DNA from: Moraxellaceae bacterium
GTDB lineage: Bacteria; Pseudomonadota; Gammaproteobacteria; Burkholderiales; Rhodocyclaceae
Assembly (NCBI GenBank): GCA_031119205.1
Contig: JAVHYF010000020.1
Span: 1 to 57,435 of the forward strand
Length of the DNA: 57,435 nt
Direction of reading: 5' to 3'
The stretch's first letter is position 1, and each line of letters starts with the position of its first letter. The notes below the pieces were generated by a model. It saw only the letters and a program-made list of their open reading frames with translations, did no database searches and had not been told where the DNA came from. The translations under genes and the position numbers were made by a program. This document shows positions 13,734 through 24,415 of this stretch, one piece after another.

Positions 13734-15251
13734 TCACCAATGAAACCCCGACAACACATTCCGCACCGCATTCCGCCAGCCCGTCATCAGGTAGTCGGCG
13801 CGGTCGCGGGAGATGGCGGGTTCGAAGACCTGTTCCAGGCGCCAGTGCTGGCGGATGGCGTCGGGGCCGTCCCAGACGCCGGCGGAGAGGCCGGCGAGGT
13901 AGGCGGCGCCGAGGGCGGTGGTTTCCTGCACGGCGGGGCGTAGCACGGGAATGCCGAGCAGGTCGGCCTGCATCTGCAGCAGCAGCTTGTTGCTGGTTGC
14001 GCCGCCGTCGACGCGCAGTTCCTTGAGGGGTGAGGCGCTGTCGGCCTGCATGGCGGCGAGGAGTTCGGCGGACTGGAAGGCGATGGATTCCAGTGCGGCG
14101 CGGGCGAGGTGGGCGGCGCTGCTGCCGCGGGACAGGCCGAGGATGGCGCCGCGGGCGTCGGGGTCCCAGTACGGTGCGCCGAGGCCGGTGAAGGCGGGCA
14201 CGAGGTATACGCCGCCGGCATCCGGCACGCTGGCGGCCAGGGCTTCGATGTCAGCGGACTGCTTGATGATGCCGAGGCCGTCGCGCAGCCACTGCACCAC
14301 TGCGCCGCCGGAGAACACGCTGCCTTCCAGCGCGTACTGGGCGGTGGCGCCGGTCTGCGCGGCGCGTGTGGTGAGCAGGCCGTGTTTCGACTTGCTGGGC
14401 ATGTCGCCGGTATGCAGCAACATGAAGCAGCCGGTGCCGTAGGTGTTCTTGGCCATGCCGGCATGCAGGCAGGCCTGGCCGAACAGGGCGGCCTGCTGGT
14501 CGCCGGCCATGCCGCCGATGAGCAGCGGCACGCCGAACACGCCGGAGTCGGTGTGGCCGATCGGGTGGCTGGATGGCAGTACGCGCGGCAGCATGGCTTG
14601 CGGAATGCGCAGGGCGTCGCACAGCACCGGGTCCCATTCGCTGCGGTGGATGTTGTAGAGCAGGGTGCGCGAAGCGTTGCTGGCGTCGGTGACGTGCAGG
14701 CGGCCGGCGGTTAGTTTCCACACCAGCCAGGAGTCGATGGTGCCGAAGGCGAGCTGGCCGGATTCGGCGCGGGCCTGGCCTTGCGGAATGCTGTCGAGGA
14801 TCCAGCGCAGCTTGGTGCCGGAAAAGTAGGGGTCGAGCAGCAGACCGGTGAACTGGTTGAAGAGGTTTTCGAGGCCTTCTTCGCGCAGGCGCTGGCACAG
14901 CGGTGCTGTGCGGCGGTCCTGCCATACGATGGCGGGGGCCACCGGGCGGCCGCTGGCGCGGTCCCACACGAGTGTGGTCTCACGCTGGTTGGCGATACCG
15001 ATGGCGGCCACGTCTTCGGCATTGATGCCGGCGCGTGCCAGTGCCTCACGTGCGACGCCCACCTGGCTGATCCAGATTTCGTCGGCGTCATGCTCCACCC
15101 AGCCTGGCTGCGGAAAATGCTGTTCGAATTCACGCTGGGCGACTGCCACGCAACGTGCCTCGGCGTCGAACACCAGTGCGCGCGAGCTGGTGGTGCCCTG
15201 GTCCAGCGCGAGGATGTAGGGCGGCGTGCGTGCGGGAGATGCGTGACTCAT
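13734..15251 (-). CDS. glpK: Glycerol kinase
   Basis: A 505-residue FGGY kinase that phosphorylates glycerol to sn-glycerol 3-phosphate. Visible hallmarks are the N-terminal phosphate-binding loop [24 protein letters not shown], the substrate region [10 protein letters not shown], and the C-terminal ATPase part ([20 protein letters not shown], then [10 protein letters not shown]). The length is normal. The ATG at 15251 overlaps the stop of glpD (ATGA), so the two genes are translationally coupled. No glycerol facilitator gene (glpF) or glpR is visible next to them. Confidence 0.97.
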   Translation of the reverse strand: MSHASPARTPPYILALDQGTTSSRALVFDAEARCVAVAQREFEQHFPQPGWVEHDADEIWISQVGVAREALARAGINAEDVAAIGIANQRETTLVWDRASGRPVAPAIVWQDRRTAPLCQRLREEGLENLFNQFTGLLLDPYFSGTKLRWILDSIPQGQARAESGQLAFGTIDSWLVWKLTAGRLHVTDASNASRTLLYNIHRSEWDPVLCDALRIPQAMLPRVLPSSHPIGHTDSGVFGVPLLIGGMAGDQQAALFGQACLHAGMAKNTYGTGCFMLLHTGDMPSKSKHGLLTTRAAQTGATAQYALEGSVFSGGAVVQWLRDGLGIIKQSADIEALAASVPDAGGVYLVPAFTGLGAPYWDPDARGAILGLSRGSSAAHLARAALESIAFQSAELLAAMQADSASPLKELRVDGGATSNKLLLQMQADLLGIPVLRPAVQETTALGAAYLAGLSAGVWDGPDAIRQHWRLEQVFEPAISRDRADYLMTGWRNAVRNVLSGFHW

Positions 15252-16789
15252 CGGCGGTCTCCGTCCAGTCGGTCGAGCAACCAGCGGTCCAGCCGGGCTT
15301 CGGCGGCTTCGATGCCGTCGGGCGCGAACTGCAGGCCGAGCTTGGAGCGCCGCCACAGCACGTCCTGCGCACTGCGCGCCCATTCGTAGTCGATCAGGTA
15401 GTCCAGCTCGCGCGTGTGCAGGCCGGGCAACACTTCCTCGCCGAGATCGGCCAGGCTGCGCACGCCGTCGAGGAGATTGGCGCAGGTGCTGCCATAGCTG
15501 CGGGCCCAGCGCTGCAGCAGGCGCGGCGGCAGCGAGGGATGGCGATGCAGCAGGTCGGCCAGCCAGGTGGTGGTGTCGCCACCGGGAATGTCGCCGCCGG
15601 GCAGGGCGACGTGAGCGGTCCAGTCCGGTGCCTGGCTGCCGAGGTGCGGCGCCAGCATGCCCACGGCCTGCGCGGCGATCGCGCGGTAGGTGGTGAGCTT
15701 GCCGCCCCATATGGTCAGCAGCGGGGCGCCGTTCCGATGGCCGCCGGTGTCGAGGTCCAGCAGGTGTTCGCGCGACACCTTGCTGGAGTTGTGCGTGCCG
15801 TCGTCCAGTAGTGGGCGCACGCCGGCGAAGCTCCACACGACTTCGGCCGGCGTCGGCGTGCGGTGGAAGTAGCGGCCCACCGATTCGCACAGGTAAGCCA
15901 CTTCCAGCGCGCTGGCACGGGCATCGGCGGGGTCGTCCGGGTGCTCGGCCTCGGTGGTGCCGATCATCGTGTAATGCCCTTGCCATGGAATGGCGAAGAC
16001 GATGCGGCCGTCCGGGTTCTGCAGGATGTAGGCGTGGTCATGCTCGAACAGCGCCGGCACCACGATGTGGCTGCCGCGCACCAGGCGCACCCGGTGGCGC
16101 GGCGGGCTGGGCGTGGCGTCCTGCAGGAAGCGCGCGGCCCACGGGCCGGTGGCGTTGACCAGTGCCCGGCACCGCGCGGGCAGGGGGCGGCTACCGGCGG
16201 CCTGCAGGCTGAGTTGCCAGTGGCTGGCGTCGCTGGCGCGTTCCGCGCGAATGCAGGCGGTGCGGGTCAGCACGGTGGCGCCGCGGGCGTTGGCGTCCTG
16301 CGCGTTGGCGATGACGAGGCGGGCGTCATCCACCCAGGCGTCGGAGTAGATGAAGGCCCGGGTGTGCTGCACCTGCAGGGGGGCGCCGGCGGCATGCAGG
16401 GCCAGCTCCGTCGCGCTGGAGGCGGGCAGGCTCGAGTGACCCGCGAGCCGGTCGTACAGCCACAAGCCTACCCGCAGCTGCCAGGCGGGCCTGTGCCCCT
16501 GTGGCATGACGAAGCGCAGGGGTCGGCACAGATGGGGGGCGGTACGCAGCAGCACTTCGCGTTCATGCAGCGACTGGCGCACCAGGCCGATGTGACCTTG
16601 CTCCAGGTAGCGCAGGCCGCCGTGTGCCAGCTTGGTGCTGGCCGATGACGTATGGCTGGCCAGGTCGTCGCGCTCCACCAGCAGCACGCGCAGGCCGCGG
16701 CCGGCGGCGTCGCGGGCAATGCCCGCGCCATTGATACCGCCACCTATGACGGCCAGGTCGAAGGGGTCCGTGCTGATTGCGGGGTCCAT
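15248..16789 (-). CDS. glpD: Aerobic glycerol-3-phosphate dehydrogenase
   Basis: A 513-residue FAD-dependent, membrane-associated dehydrogenase that oxidises glycerol 3-phosphate to dihydroxyacetone phosphate and feeds electrons to quinone. The N-terminal FAD-binding Rossmann motif is [19 protein letters not shown]. The family segments [14 protein letters not shown] and [13 protein letters not shown] follow, then the C-terminal DAO_C domain. It is first in the leftward glpD-glpK pair, with a 4-nt stop/start overlap. A CRP-like sequence (16889-16904) lies about 100 nt upstream, which would fit catabolite control. The regulation is inferred. Confidence 0.96.
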   Translation of the reverse strand: MDPAISTDPFDLAVIGGGINGAGIARDAAGRGLRVLLVERDDLASHTSSASTKLAHGGLRYLEQGHIGLVRQSLHEREVLLRTAPHLCRPLRFVMPQGHRPAWQLRVGLWLYDRLAGHSSLPASSATELALHAAGAPLQVQHTRAFIYSDAWVDDARLVIANAQDANARGATVLTRTACIRAERASDASHWQLSLQAAGSRPLPARCRALVNATGPWAARFLQDATPSPPRHRVRLVRGSHIVVPALFEHDHAYILQNPDGRIVFAIPWQGHYTMIGTTEAEHPDDPADARASALEVAYLCESVGRYFHRTPTPAEVVWSFAGVRPLLDDGTHNSSKVSREHLLDLDTGGHRNGAPLLTIWGGKLTTYRAIAAQAVGMLAPHLGSQAPDWTAHVALPGGDIPGGDTTTWLADLLHRHPSLPPRLLQRWARSYGSTCANLLDGVRSLADLGEEVLPGLHTRELDYLIDYEWARSAQDVLWRRSKLGLQFAPDGIEAAEARLDRWLLDRLDGDRR

Positions 16790-16888
16790 GAAGGGCGATT
16801 AGAGCCCATTTCGTCTGCCGCTACGACCCTGCGCAGGGGTGGGGAAACCCTTGTGCGTCTGAGTTGTCCGACACCCTCGCGTGCGCGA

Positions 16889-16904
16889 TGTGACGGATCG
16901 CACG
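16889..16904. promoter_or_regulatory. CRP-like site between glpD and the GGDEF-EAL gene
   Basis: TGTGACGGATCGCACG fits the CRP/FNR-family pattern TGTGA-N6-TCACA in its left half and partly in its right half. It shares 13 of 16 bases with CGTGACGGATGTCACG at 19862-19877. It also lies in the loop side of a 7-bp hairpin (GCGTGCG 16879-16885 with 16899-16905). Its position could serve either divergent gene. Confidence 0.35.
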
Positions 16905-17055
16905 CTCCCCCCGGCTGTTACCGGTTTCAGTTCTGCTGCCGGCGGCCGTTAAGTGGAGAAGCGCTCAGGCGTCGGACCGGCATTTTCCGGCCGACGGCCT
17001 GCAGCAGGCTCCGGAGACCAAGGCCGGCAACACCGGCCAACCCGCACCAGACGTC

Positions 17056-19803
17056 ATGTTGAGATCGTCCACCGAGTCCCTCCAGCACCTGAGCAATCGC
17101 CTGCATTCGGCCTTCGTACGGCTGGCCAAGGACGATGCGCTGTGGACCAGCGACCTCGACGGCGCGCTGCGCCATGTCACGTCCATGCTCGCCACCGAAC
17201 TGGACGTGGCGCGCGTCAGCGTATGGGAGCTGGACGCGGCGGCCGGGCTGATGGATTGCCGCCTGATGTTCCGTGCCGAGCCTGGCGTGTTCGAGCGCGG
17301 CCACTGCCTGCGCGCGGCGGAGTACCCGATCTATTTCGCATCCCTGGCGGCGGCACGCATCATCGACGCCTCCGACGCGCTGCATGACGCGCGCACCGTC
17401 GAGTTCGTGCAGGGTTACCTGCGGCCGCTGGGCGTCGGCGCCATGCTGGACGCCACCCTGAACCGCGCCGGCAATGTCGGTGGCGTGCTGTGCATCGAGC
17501 ACGTGGGCAGTGCCCGTTTGTGGAGCCGCGACGAACAGAACTTCGCCATGTCGGTGGCGGACCTGCTGGCCCAGCTTTGCGTCTTCCACGAGTTGCGTGA
17601 CAGCGAGCGGCGCTATCGGTCGCTGTTCGACCTGGCGGGCGATGCCATCTTCGTCATCCGCGAGGGCCACATCACCGACTGCAACGCCTTCGCTACCCGC
17701 TTGTTCGACTGCAGTCGCGAAGCGCTGCTGGCGAGCGATCCCATGCTCTTCCTGCCTGCCACCGCCGGCCAGCCGACGGTGCCCAGCGATGGCATGCGCA
17801 TATTCGAACGCGTGCTGCTGCGGCCGGACGGCAGCGAGTTCGATGCCGAGATCAGCCTGGCGGCCCACATCGCCGGTGGCGAGATGGCCTTGCTGGCCAT
17901 CGTGCGCGATGTATCCACGCGGCGTGCCGCCGAACGCGAGCGCGAGATCGCTGCGCAGGAGCTGGAGCAGAGCAACAACGCGCTGGTGGTGGTGAACAGC
18001 CTGGCCAACCGCCTGATGGCGACCACCGACGCCCGCACCATCGGCGAGGAAACGGTGCGCCTGCTGCACGACTACCAGCAGTCACAGATGGTCACTTTCT
18101 ACGTCGTGGAAGAAGACGGCGAATGGCTGCACCTGATGGCTAGCGAAGGCTTCGACGGCGAGGCCCTGCAGCGCGGACGCCGCCTGCCGATGAAGGGCAG
18201 CCTCAGCGGTCTGGCGCTGGAGCAGGGCGAGCTGATGGTGAGCCACGACGTCGCCAACGACGACCGCCTGGACCCCACCGGCAAGGCATTGATGACTGCG
18301 CGCGGCGTGCGCTCCATGGTGGTCATGCCGCTGATGTACCGCGACCAGCCACTGGGCACGGTGTCGCTGCTGTACACGAACTCCATCGAGGACATGCGCG
18401 GTGGCGAGCGCTTCATCCTGCAGGCCATCCACCAGACGGTGTCGCTCGCGCTGGCTAACGCGAAGAACGTCGGCGCGCTGGAGTACCAGACCCTGCATGA
18501 CTCCCTGACCGGCCTGCCCAACCGCACCCGCCTGCACCAGGTGGCCGGCGCTGCCTTCGAGCATGCGCGCAGCGTGGGCATGGGCTCGGCACTCATGTTG
18601 CTGGACCTCGACCGCTTCAAGGAAGTGAACGACACGCTGGGTCACCAGACCGGCGACCAGTTGCTGAAGCAGGTGGCGACGCGCCTGGGCGAGACGCTGC
18701 AGGACCATGACGCGATGGTGTTCCGCCTCGGCGGCGACGAGTTCGCGCTGCTGCTGCGCACGCTATGGCTGCCGGACCACGCACGCATCGTCGCGCAGGA
18801 CATCAGCGCTGCCTTGCGCAGACCCTTCGACGTGCAGGGCGTGGCCATCGAACTGGCAGCCAGTATCGGCATATCGCTGTTCCCGCAGCATGGCGAGACC
18901 AGCAATGCGCTGCTGCGCTGCGCGGACGTCGCCATGTACGGCGCCAAGGGCGCCTCCACCGGCGTGAATGTGTACGACCCCGCGCAGGACGCGCACAGCC
19001 CGCGTCGCCTGGCGATGATCACCGAGCTGGGTTCCGCCATCCGTGGCGACCAGCTGATGCTTCACTTCCAGCCCAAGCTGGACCTGCAGCATGGCGGCTG
19101 GAGTGGTTGCGAGGCGCTGGTGCGCTGGTCGCACCCGCTGCTCGGCCAGATTCCGCCTTCCGACTTCATCCAGTTCGCCGAGATGAGCGACCTCATCCGG
19201 CCGCTGTCGCTGTGGGTGGCCCGCGCCGCCATGCAGCAGCTGCGCGCCTGGCGGGAGGCCGGGCTCAACATGGGCGTGGCGATCAACCTGTCGGCACGCA
19301 ACCTGGTGGACGCCACCTTCCCCGATGAGCTGGCCGCGCTGATCCACGAGATCGGCGTGCCCGCCTCGGCGCTCGAACTCGAAATCACCGAAACGGCGCT
19401 GATCAGCGATCCGGATCGTGCCCTGTCAGTGGTGGAGCGCCTGGCCGGGCTGGGCTGCTGCCTGTCGATCGATGACTTCGGTACCGGTTACTCGTCGCTG
19501 GCCTATCTCAAGCGCATGCCGCTCACTTCGCTGAAGATCGACCGTTCCTTCGTGCGCGACATGCTGCAGGACGAGCAGGACGCCATCATCGTGCGCTCCA
19601 CCATCGGCCTCGCACACAGCCTCGGCCTGACCGTCGTGGCCGAAGGCGTGGAGGATCTGGCGACGTTGGAGCGCCTGCGCGATTTCGGTTGTGACCAGGC
19701 CCAGGGCTACTTCCTTTCCGTACCGCGAAACGCGGCCGACCTGGGCGGCCTGCTGCGCTCGCCCCCTCCGCTGGGCCCGCCCTCCGGCGACCCCGGCATC
19801 TGA
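17056..19803 (+). CDS. GAF-PAS-GAF-GGDEF-EAL cyclic-di-GMP enzyme
   Basis: A 915-residue soluble protein. It has an N-terminal GAF domain (about 20-180), a PAS domain (about 185-300; SLFDLAGDAIFVI), a short coiled coil, a second GAF (about 320-475), GGDEF (about 480-650) and EAL (about 660-910). The diguanylate cyclase motif is intact (RLGGDEFALLL), as is the EAL catalytic motif (GCEALVRW, with later Asp pair SIDDFGTGYSSL), so both synthesis and hydrolysis of c-di-GMP are possible. The RxxD inhibitory site expected before GGDEF is not present in its usual form. No membrane segment is seen, so the sensed signals are cytoplasmic. It is just upstream of two chemoreceptor genes, suggesting a motility link. 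Confidence 0.93.
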   Translation: MLRSSTESLQHLSNRLHSAFVRLAKDDALWTSDLDGALRHVTSMLATELDVARVSVWELDAAAGLMDCRLMFRAEPGVFERGHCLRAAEYPIYFASLAAARIIDASDALHDARTVEFVQGYLRPLGVGAMLDATLNRAGNVGGVLCIEHVGSARLWSRDEQNFAMSVADLLAQLCVFHELRDSERRYRSLFDLAGDAIFVIREGHITDCNAFATRLFDCSREALLASDPMLFLPATAGQPTVPSDGMRIFERVLLRPDGSEFDAEISLAAHIAGGEMALLAIVRDVSTRRAAEREREIAAQELEQSNNALVVVNSLANRLMATTDARTIGEETVRLLHDYQQSQMVTFYVVEEDGEWLHLMASEGFDGEALQRGRRLPMKGSLSGLALEQGELMVSHDVANDDRLDPTGKALMTARGVRSMVVMPLMYRDQPLGTVSLLYTNSIEDMRGGERFILQAIHQTVSLALANAKNVGALEYQTLHDSLTGLPNRTRLHQVAGAAFEHARSVGMGSALMLLDLDRFKEVNDTLGHQTGDQLLKQVATRLGETLQDHDAMVFRLGGDEFALLLRTLWLPDHARIVAQDISAALRRPFDVQGVAIELAASIGISLFPQHGETSNALLRCADVAMYGAKGASTGVNVYDPAQDAHSPRRLAMITELGSAIRGDQLMLHFQPKLDLQHGGWSGCEALVRWSHPLLGQIPPSDFIQFAEMSDLIRPLSLWVARAAMQQLRAWREAGLNMGVAINLSARNLVDATFPDELAALIHEIGVPASALELEITETALISDPDRALSVVERLAGLGCCLSIDDFGTGYSSLAYLKRMPLTSLKIDRSFVRDMLQDEQDAIIVRSTIGLAHSLGLTVVAEGVEDLATLERLRDFGCDQAQGYFLSVPRNAADLGGLLRSPPPLGPPSGDPGI

Positions 19804-20110
19804 ACTTCGCACCGGCGCCCTCTGCGGCGGGGCATGCCGCCCGAGGCCGGTGTGCCGTCACCGTGACGGATGTCACGCAAGCGTTTTCCAGCTCATCAGG
19901 GATACCACCAAGGTAGTAGGTCCGGCGGTTCCGCCTGCACGGCTCGAACGTTTGATTTAACGAAAATTCATACATGGCCGGAATGCGCAGGAGCCCTGCT
20001 GCAGCGGGCTTCCAGCGCTACGGGCCGGCGAACTGCCATTCAAGTTGGAGCCCTCCGCGTCGATAGCTCAAGGACGACTGCAACAAGCCCTGCAACCGGG
20101 GAGGGTAAAC
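19804..20110. other. Leader region upstream of the tandem chemoreceptors
   Basis: A 307-nt gap with no supported gene. It starts with a GC-rich stretch with inverted-repeat character after the GGDEF-EAL stop. A CRP-like dyad (19862-19877) and an AT-rich segment around 19945-19975 follow, a plausible promoter area. I looked for a c-di-GMP riboswitch and saw no matching core. Confidence 0.5.
19862..19877. promoter_or_regulatory. CRP-family-like dyad upstream of the chemoreceptor genes
   Basis: CGTGACGGATGTCACG is a perfect CGTGA-N6-TCACG inverted repeat, the geometry of CRP/FNR-family operators. It lies about 235 nt upstream of the first chemoreceptor start. It shares GTGACGGAT and CACG with the site at 16889-16904. 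It partly overlaps another small palindrome (CGTCACCGTGACG). Confidence 0.4.
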
Positions 20111-22264
20111 GTGAAACCTAGCGCGACGCTTGGCGAAAGAATCAGCATGAAAATGCGCGCAATGTCCGGCCTGAAGCCCAGGCTGCCGATCAAGGGCCTC
20201 CGCCCCAGCAACTTCAGCACCCGCAATTTCAGCGTCGACGCCTTGTTTGCGCCGGCGATTGCCTTGCTCAACCGGCTCAAGTACCCCACCAAGTTCGGCC
20301 TCATGGGCCTGGTGGCCTTGCTGTCCATCGGTTTCTTCGTGGTGTCGCTGATGTTCGCCATGCAGGGCGAACTGTCTGCCGCGCGTCACGAGCGCGCCGG
20401 CCTGGCGACCTATCAGCCGGCGGCCCGCCTGTTGCAGCTCACTCAGCAGCACATGGGCCTGGCGGCCGGAGCCGCCGCCGGTGACGAGGCCATGAAAGGC
20501 CTGCTCGGCGCAAAGCGCGGCGAGATCGACAGCGCCATCAAGGCGCTCGAAGGCGCACTGACCAAGGCGCAGAACGATGTCTCCGGCCTGGAAGTGGCGC
20601 AGGAGCGGCTGAAGACGGTTGCCGCCGAGTGGAAGCAGGTCCAGGCCAAGGCCGCTGCCGATGCCAGCGGCGTATCGACCGCACATGCCAGGCTGCTGCA
20701 ACTGGAGGCCGACCTGCTGCGTGACATCGGTGAAGGCTCGCGCCTTATGAGCGATGCCCAGCCCGACACCAGCTTCATGGCCGACTCCCTGCTGCGCAAG
20801 CTGCCGGAAGCGACCGACCGCCTCAGCCGTCTGCGTGCGTCCGGCACCATCGTGCTGACCACCAAGGACATGGCGGGCGAATGGCGTCAGGTGGTGCCGC
20901 AACTGGCTGAAGTGGAACGTACCCGCGGCGAGCTGGCGGATTCCATCCAGCGTGCTGCCGCTGCTACGCCGGGCGGACTGCCCAAGCTCAAGGGCATGCT
21001 CGATGACCTGGAGTCCAGCACGAAGGCGCTGGCCGAGCTGGTGGACACCGAGATCACCCGTGGCGCCTTCGGCGTGCCGGCGGCGGACTTCTCCAGCCAG
21101 ATCACCCGCAGCATCGACAACCTGTACGCGCAGTCGATCAACCAGATCGTGCCTGCCCTGCAGGCGCGCCTGGATGAACGCATCGCTTCGCTGGAGACGC
21201 GTTTCTACAGCAACATGGTGATCGCTGCCGTGTGGGTGCTGGCGCTGGTGTATGGCACGGTGGCGATGTTCTTCGCCATCCTCGGCTCGGTGTCCGAGCT
21301 GGCCGCAGGTGCGCAGGAGATCCGCAACGGCAAGCTGGGCTACCGCATCGACTTCTCGGCGCGTGACGAGCTGCGCGACGTGGCGGACCAGTTCAATGGC
21401 ATGGCCGGCTCTTTCTCGGAAGTGATCCGCCAGGTGCAGACCACCGCCAAAGACCTGTCGAGCAGCTCCGCTGCCCTGGCCTCCACGGCGGCCAGCGTGT
21501 CGGGTGGTTCGGAACGCCAGAGCGAGGCGGCCTCCAGCATGGCTGCCGCCATCGAGGAAATGACGGTGGGCATCGACGAAATCTCGCGTCATGCCGGCTC
21601 GGCCGAGACGGTGGCCAACCAGTCCGGCGAGCAGTCGGTATCGGGTGGCGAGATCGTGGCGCAGACCGTGCAGGAGATGGAACACATCGCCGAGGCGGTG
21701 AACGAGTCTGCTGGCGTCATCCAGGAGCTCGGCCGCAACTCCGCGCGCATCAGCTCCATCGTGAACTCCATCAAGGAGATCGCTGACCAGACCAACCTGC
21801 TGGCGCTGAATGCAGCCATCGAAGCGGCGCGTGCCGGTGAAGAGGGCCGCGGCTTTGCCGTGGTGGCCGACGAAGTGCGCAAGCTGGCCGAGCGCACCGG
21901 ACGTGCCACGCAGGAAATCAGCGGCATGGTGGGGGCCATCCAGACCGGCACCAACCGCGCCGTATCTGCCATGCAGGATGGTGTTTCCCGCGTGCGCGGT
22001 GGCGTCGAGCTGACCAATCAGGCGGGCGCCGCCATGCTGTCGATCCGCGAGGAATCCGGTCGTGTCGTGCAGTCGATTGCCGACATCTCGCTGGCGCTGC
22101 GCGAGCAGACGGCGGCGAGCACCGAGATCGCCCAGAGCGTGGAACGCATCGCCCGCATGGCCGAAGAGAACAGCGACGCGGTGGCCGGCACGGCCGCGAC
22201 CGCCGCGCGTCTCGAAACGCTGGCCCGCGATCTCAATCAGGAAGTCAGCCGCTTCAGCATCTGA
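20111..22264 (+). CDS. Methyl-accepting chemotaxis protein (first of tandem pair)
   Basis: A 717-residue chemoreceptor. It has an N-terminal cytoplasmic segment of about 60 residues, then TM1 ([20 protein letters not shown]). A helical periplasmic ligand domain of about 290 residues follows, then TM2 ([21 protein letters not shown]), HAMP and the signalling hairpin with its conserved tip ([21 protein letters not shown]). There is no C-terminal CheR/CheB-binding pentapeptide. The GTG at 20111 follows GGGGAGGG at 20098-20105; an in-frame ATG at 20147 with GAAAGA is an alternative that shortens it by 12 residues. The next gene encodes a paralogue 52 nt downstream. No che genes are in the window. 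Confidence 0.92.
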   Translation: MKPSATLGERISMKMRAMSGLKPRLPIKGLRPSNFSTRNFSVDALFAPAIALLNRLKYPTKFGLMGLVALLSIGFFVVSLMFAMQGELSAARHERAGLATYQPAARLLQLTQQHMGLAAGAAAGDEAMKGLLGAKRGEIDSAIKALEGALTKAQNDVSGLEVAQERLKTVAAEWKQVQAKAAADASGVSTAHARLLQLEADLLRDIGEGSRLMSDAQPDTSFMADSLLRKLPEATDRLSRLRASGTIVLTTKDMAGEWRQVVPQLAEVERTRGELADSIQRAAAATPGGLPKLKGMLDDLESSTKALAELVDTEITRGAFGVPAADFSSQITRSIDNLYAQSINQIVPALQARLDERIASLETRFYSNMVIAAVWVLALVYGTVAMFFAILGSVSELAAGAQEIRNGKLGYRIDFSARDELRDVADQFNGMAGSFSEVIRQVQTTAKDLSSSSAALASTAASVSGGSERQSEAASSMAAAIEEMTVGIDEISRHAGSAETVANQSGEQSVSGGEIVAQTVQEMEHIAEAVNESAGVIQELGRNSARISSIVNSIKEIADQTNLLALNAAIEAARAGEEGRGFAVVADEVRKLAERTGRATQEISGMVGAIQTGTNRAVSAMQDGVSRVRGGVELTNQAGAAMLSIREESGRVVQSIADISLALREQTAASTEIAQSVERIARMAEENSDAVAGTAATAARLETLARDLNQEVSRFSI

Positions 22265-22316
22265 TGCTGCCGACCCCCGTGACACCGACAAAGACATACG
22301 CATACCGGAGACTGTC

Positions 22317-24341
22317 TTGAATCTGCTGAGACTGTTTTTCATCCCCGCCATCGCTGTCCTGCAGCGCCTCAAGTACCGCTGGAAGTTCGGCCTGCTGGGC
22401 ATCGTGGCGCTGCTGGCCATCGGCTTCTTCATGATCTCGCTGGCGCAATGGACGCGCAGCTCGCTGGACGCCGCACGCCATGCCGCCACCGGCCTCGACG
22501 TGTACGAGCCGACCCTGGTAGCGCTGCAGAAGCTGCAGCATTTCAACGGCTACGCACTGGGTGCCAAAGGCGCCGACGACCTTAAACCACTGGCCGAGCA
22601 GGCCATGAAGGATGCGGACGCTGCCTTTGCCGACGTGGGCGAGGAAGTCGCCGATGCCAGCCAGTTGCAGCTTGGCGAGAGCTGGAAGAAGGTCGCGGCC
22701 GAATGGGACAAGCTGAAGAAAGCCGCGCAGGAGAAGGATGCCCGTGAGTTGCAGGAGGCCGGCCGGCCGCTGCAGGACGCGATCATGCTGTTCATGCGCG
22801 ATCTCGCCGCCGCCTCTGCGCTGTCGCGTGACCCGGATCCGCGCGGTGCCTACCTTGCCGATTCGCTGATGCGCAGCGTGCCGGAATCCACCGAGCGGAT
22901 CAGCCGCCTGCGTACCAGCGGCATCATGGTGCTGGGCGTGCCCGGCTTCGCCAAGGAATGGCGCCGCATGGGCAACCAGCTCGACGAGATGGAGCGCTTC
23001 CGCGGCGACCTCATCGAGAACATGGTGCGCTCGGCGGGCGACTCCAGTGGCGTGAAGACCGACATGGAAGCCGCCGGCAAGGCGCTCACGGCGTCGACCG
23101 CGCCTTTCATCGAGACCACCCGCAGCAAGGTGCTGTCCGGCACCCGTGGCATCTCGGCCAAGGACTACGCGGTGGAAGGCAGCAAGGCGCTGGATGCCTA
23201 CTACAAGGTGATTTTCGACGAGGTGTATGGCGAGCTGAACAGCATCGTCAACTGGCGTGTCGCCACCCTGGGTACGCGCTTCCTGCTCACCAACCTGGTC
23301 GGTCTGGCCGGCGTGCTGCTGCTGGTGTACATGGCGGTGGCGCTATTCCTGTCGATCACGCGGTCGGTCGCCGAACTGTCGGAGGGCGCGCAGCGCATCG
23401 GCGCCGGCGAGCTGGGCTATCGCATTCCGTTCTCGGCGCAGGACGAGCTGAAGGAGGTCGCCGACCAGTTCAATGGCATGGCGGATGCGTTCGGCTCGGT
23501 GATCCAGCGTGTGCAGGCTGCTGCGCACGAGGCCACCGATGCGGCCAGCCAGCTGTCCAGCTCAGCCGATAACGTGTCGCGCGGTTCGGAGAAGCAGAGC
23601 GAAGCCGCTGCCAACATGGCTGCCACGGTGCAGCAGATGACCGTCGGTATCAACGAGATCGCCCGCTACGCGGAGGAGGCCGAACAGACGGCCGCCAACT
23701 CCGGCAGCAGCGCGATCAAGGGTGGTGAGGTGGTGATGCGCTCGGTGTCGGAGATCGAACGCATCTCCGATGCGGTGAACCAGTCCTCCAGGGTGATTGC
23801 CGAGCTGGGCAACAACTCGGAGGCCATCGGCGCGATCGTGAACACCATCAAGGAGATCGCCGAGCAGACCAACCTGCTGGCGCTCAACGCCGCCATCGAG
23901 GCAGCACGTGCCGGCGATACCGGTCGGGGCTTCGCAGTGGTGGCCGACGAGGTGCGCAAGCTCGCCGAGCGAACCTCGAAGGCGACGCAGGAAATCACCG
24001 GCATGATCGCCGCCATCCAGACAGGCACCGATCAGGCCGTGGCAAGCATGGAGAAGGGCGTGGGGCGCGTGGAAGCCGGTGTGGCGCTGACCCGCCAGGC
24101 AGGCGACGCCATGCGCACCATCAACGAATCGGCCAACAAGGTGGTGAAGTCCGTGTCGGAAATCTCGCTGGCGATGCGTGAGCAGGGCGCGGCGAGTACC
24201 GAGATTGCGCAGAACGTGGAGCGCATCGCGCAGATGGCGGAAGAGAACTCGGCCGCCGTCGGTGCCACCGCGAGCACCGCGCGTGACCTGGAGGCACTGG
24301 CGCAACGACTCGACGAGCAGATGCGCAAGTTCCGCGTGTAA
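22317..24341 (+). CDS. Methyl-accepting chemotaxis protein (second of tandem pair)
   Basis: A 674-residue chemoreceptor. TM1 lies near residues 20-40 ([20 protein letters not shown]). A helical periplasmic domain, TM2 ([22 protein letters not shown]), HAMP and a signalling domain with the same conserved tip follow. The flanks of both TM segments and the whole cytoplasmic part are close to the upstream gene, so this is a tandem duplication; the ligand domains are more diverged. The TTG at 22317 is chosen because a GGAG lies seven bases upstream and the protein then begins directly before the shared RLKYxxKFGL segment. The longer frame from 22062 overlaps the previous gene. A terminator follows. 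Confidence 0.9.
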   Translation: MNLLRLFFIPAIAVLQRLKYRWKFGLLGIVALLAIGFFMISLAQWTRSSLDAARHAATGLDVYEPTLVALQKLQHFNGYALGAKGADDLKPLAEQAMKDADAAFADVGEEVADASQLQLGESWKKVAAEWDKLKKAAQEKDARELQEAGRPLQDAIMLFMRDLAAASALSRDPDPRGAYLADSLMRSVPESTERISRLRTSGIMVLGVPGFAKEWRRMGNQLDEMERFRGDLIENMVRSAGDSSGVKTDMEAAGKALTASTAPFIETTRSKVLSGTRGISAKDYAVEGSKALDAYYKVIFDEVYGELNSIVNWRVATLGTRFLLTNLVGLAGVLLLVYMAVALFLSITRSVAELSEGAQRIGAGELGYRIPFSAQDELKEVADQFNGMADAFGSVIQRVQAAAHEATDAASQLSSSADNVSRGSEKQSEAAANMAATVQQMTVGINEIARYAEEAEQTAANSGSSAIKGGEVVMRSVSEIERISDAVNQSSRVIAELGNNSEAIGAIVNTIKEIAEQTNLLALNAAIEAARAGDTGRGFAVVADEVRKLAERTSKATQEITGMIAAIQTGTDQAVASMEKGVGRVEAGVALTRQAGDAMRTINESANKVVKSVSEISLAMREQGAASTEIAQNVERIAQMAEENSAAVGATASTARDLEALAQRLDEQMRKFRV

Positions 24342-24363
24342 GCGGGGAGGTTCGCGTAAACAG

Positions 24364-24393
24364 AGAACGGCCCTGCGGGGCCGTTCTGCTTTT
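24364..24393 (+). terminator. Rho-independent terminator after the chemoreceptor pair
   Basis: AGAACGGCCC (24364-24373) pairs with GGGCCGTTCT (24378-24387), followed by GCTTTT. It lies 23 nt after the stop of the second chemoreceptor, between convergent genes. Confidence 0.85.
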
Positions 24394-24415
24394 CCGGTCC
24401 GGGTTACCGATGTGC

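Noticed and set aside
13734-15986. Apparent fusion protein of 750 residues ending in glycerol kinase
   Set aside because: The upstream part is glpD read out of frame. The kinase starts at 15251 in an ATGA overlap with the glpD stop.
19804-20110. Possible c-di-GMP riboswitch between the GGDEF-EAL gene and the chemoreceptors
   Set aside because: No match to the conserved GEMM core or its tetraloop-receptor arrangement could be seen.
20018-22546. Long minus-strand reading frame of 842 codons
   Set aside because: Shadow opposite the first chemoreceptor; low-complexity composition and no domains.
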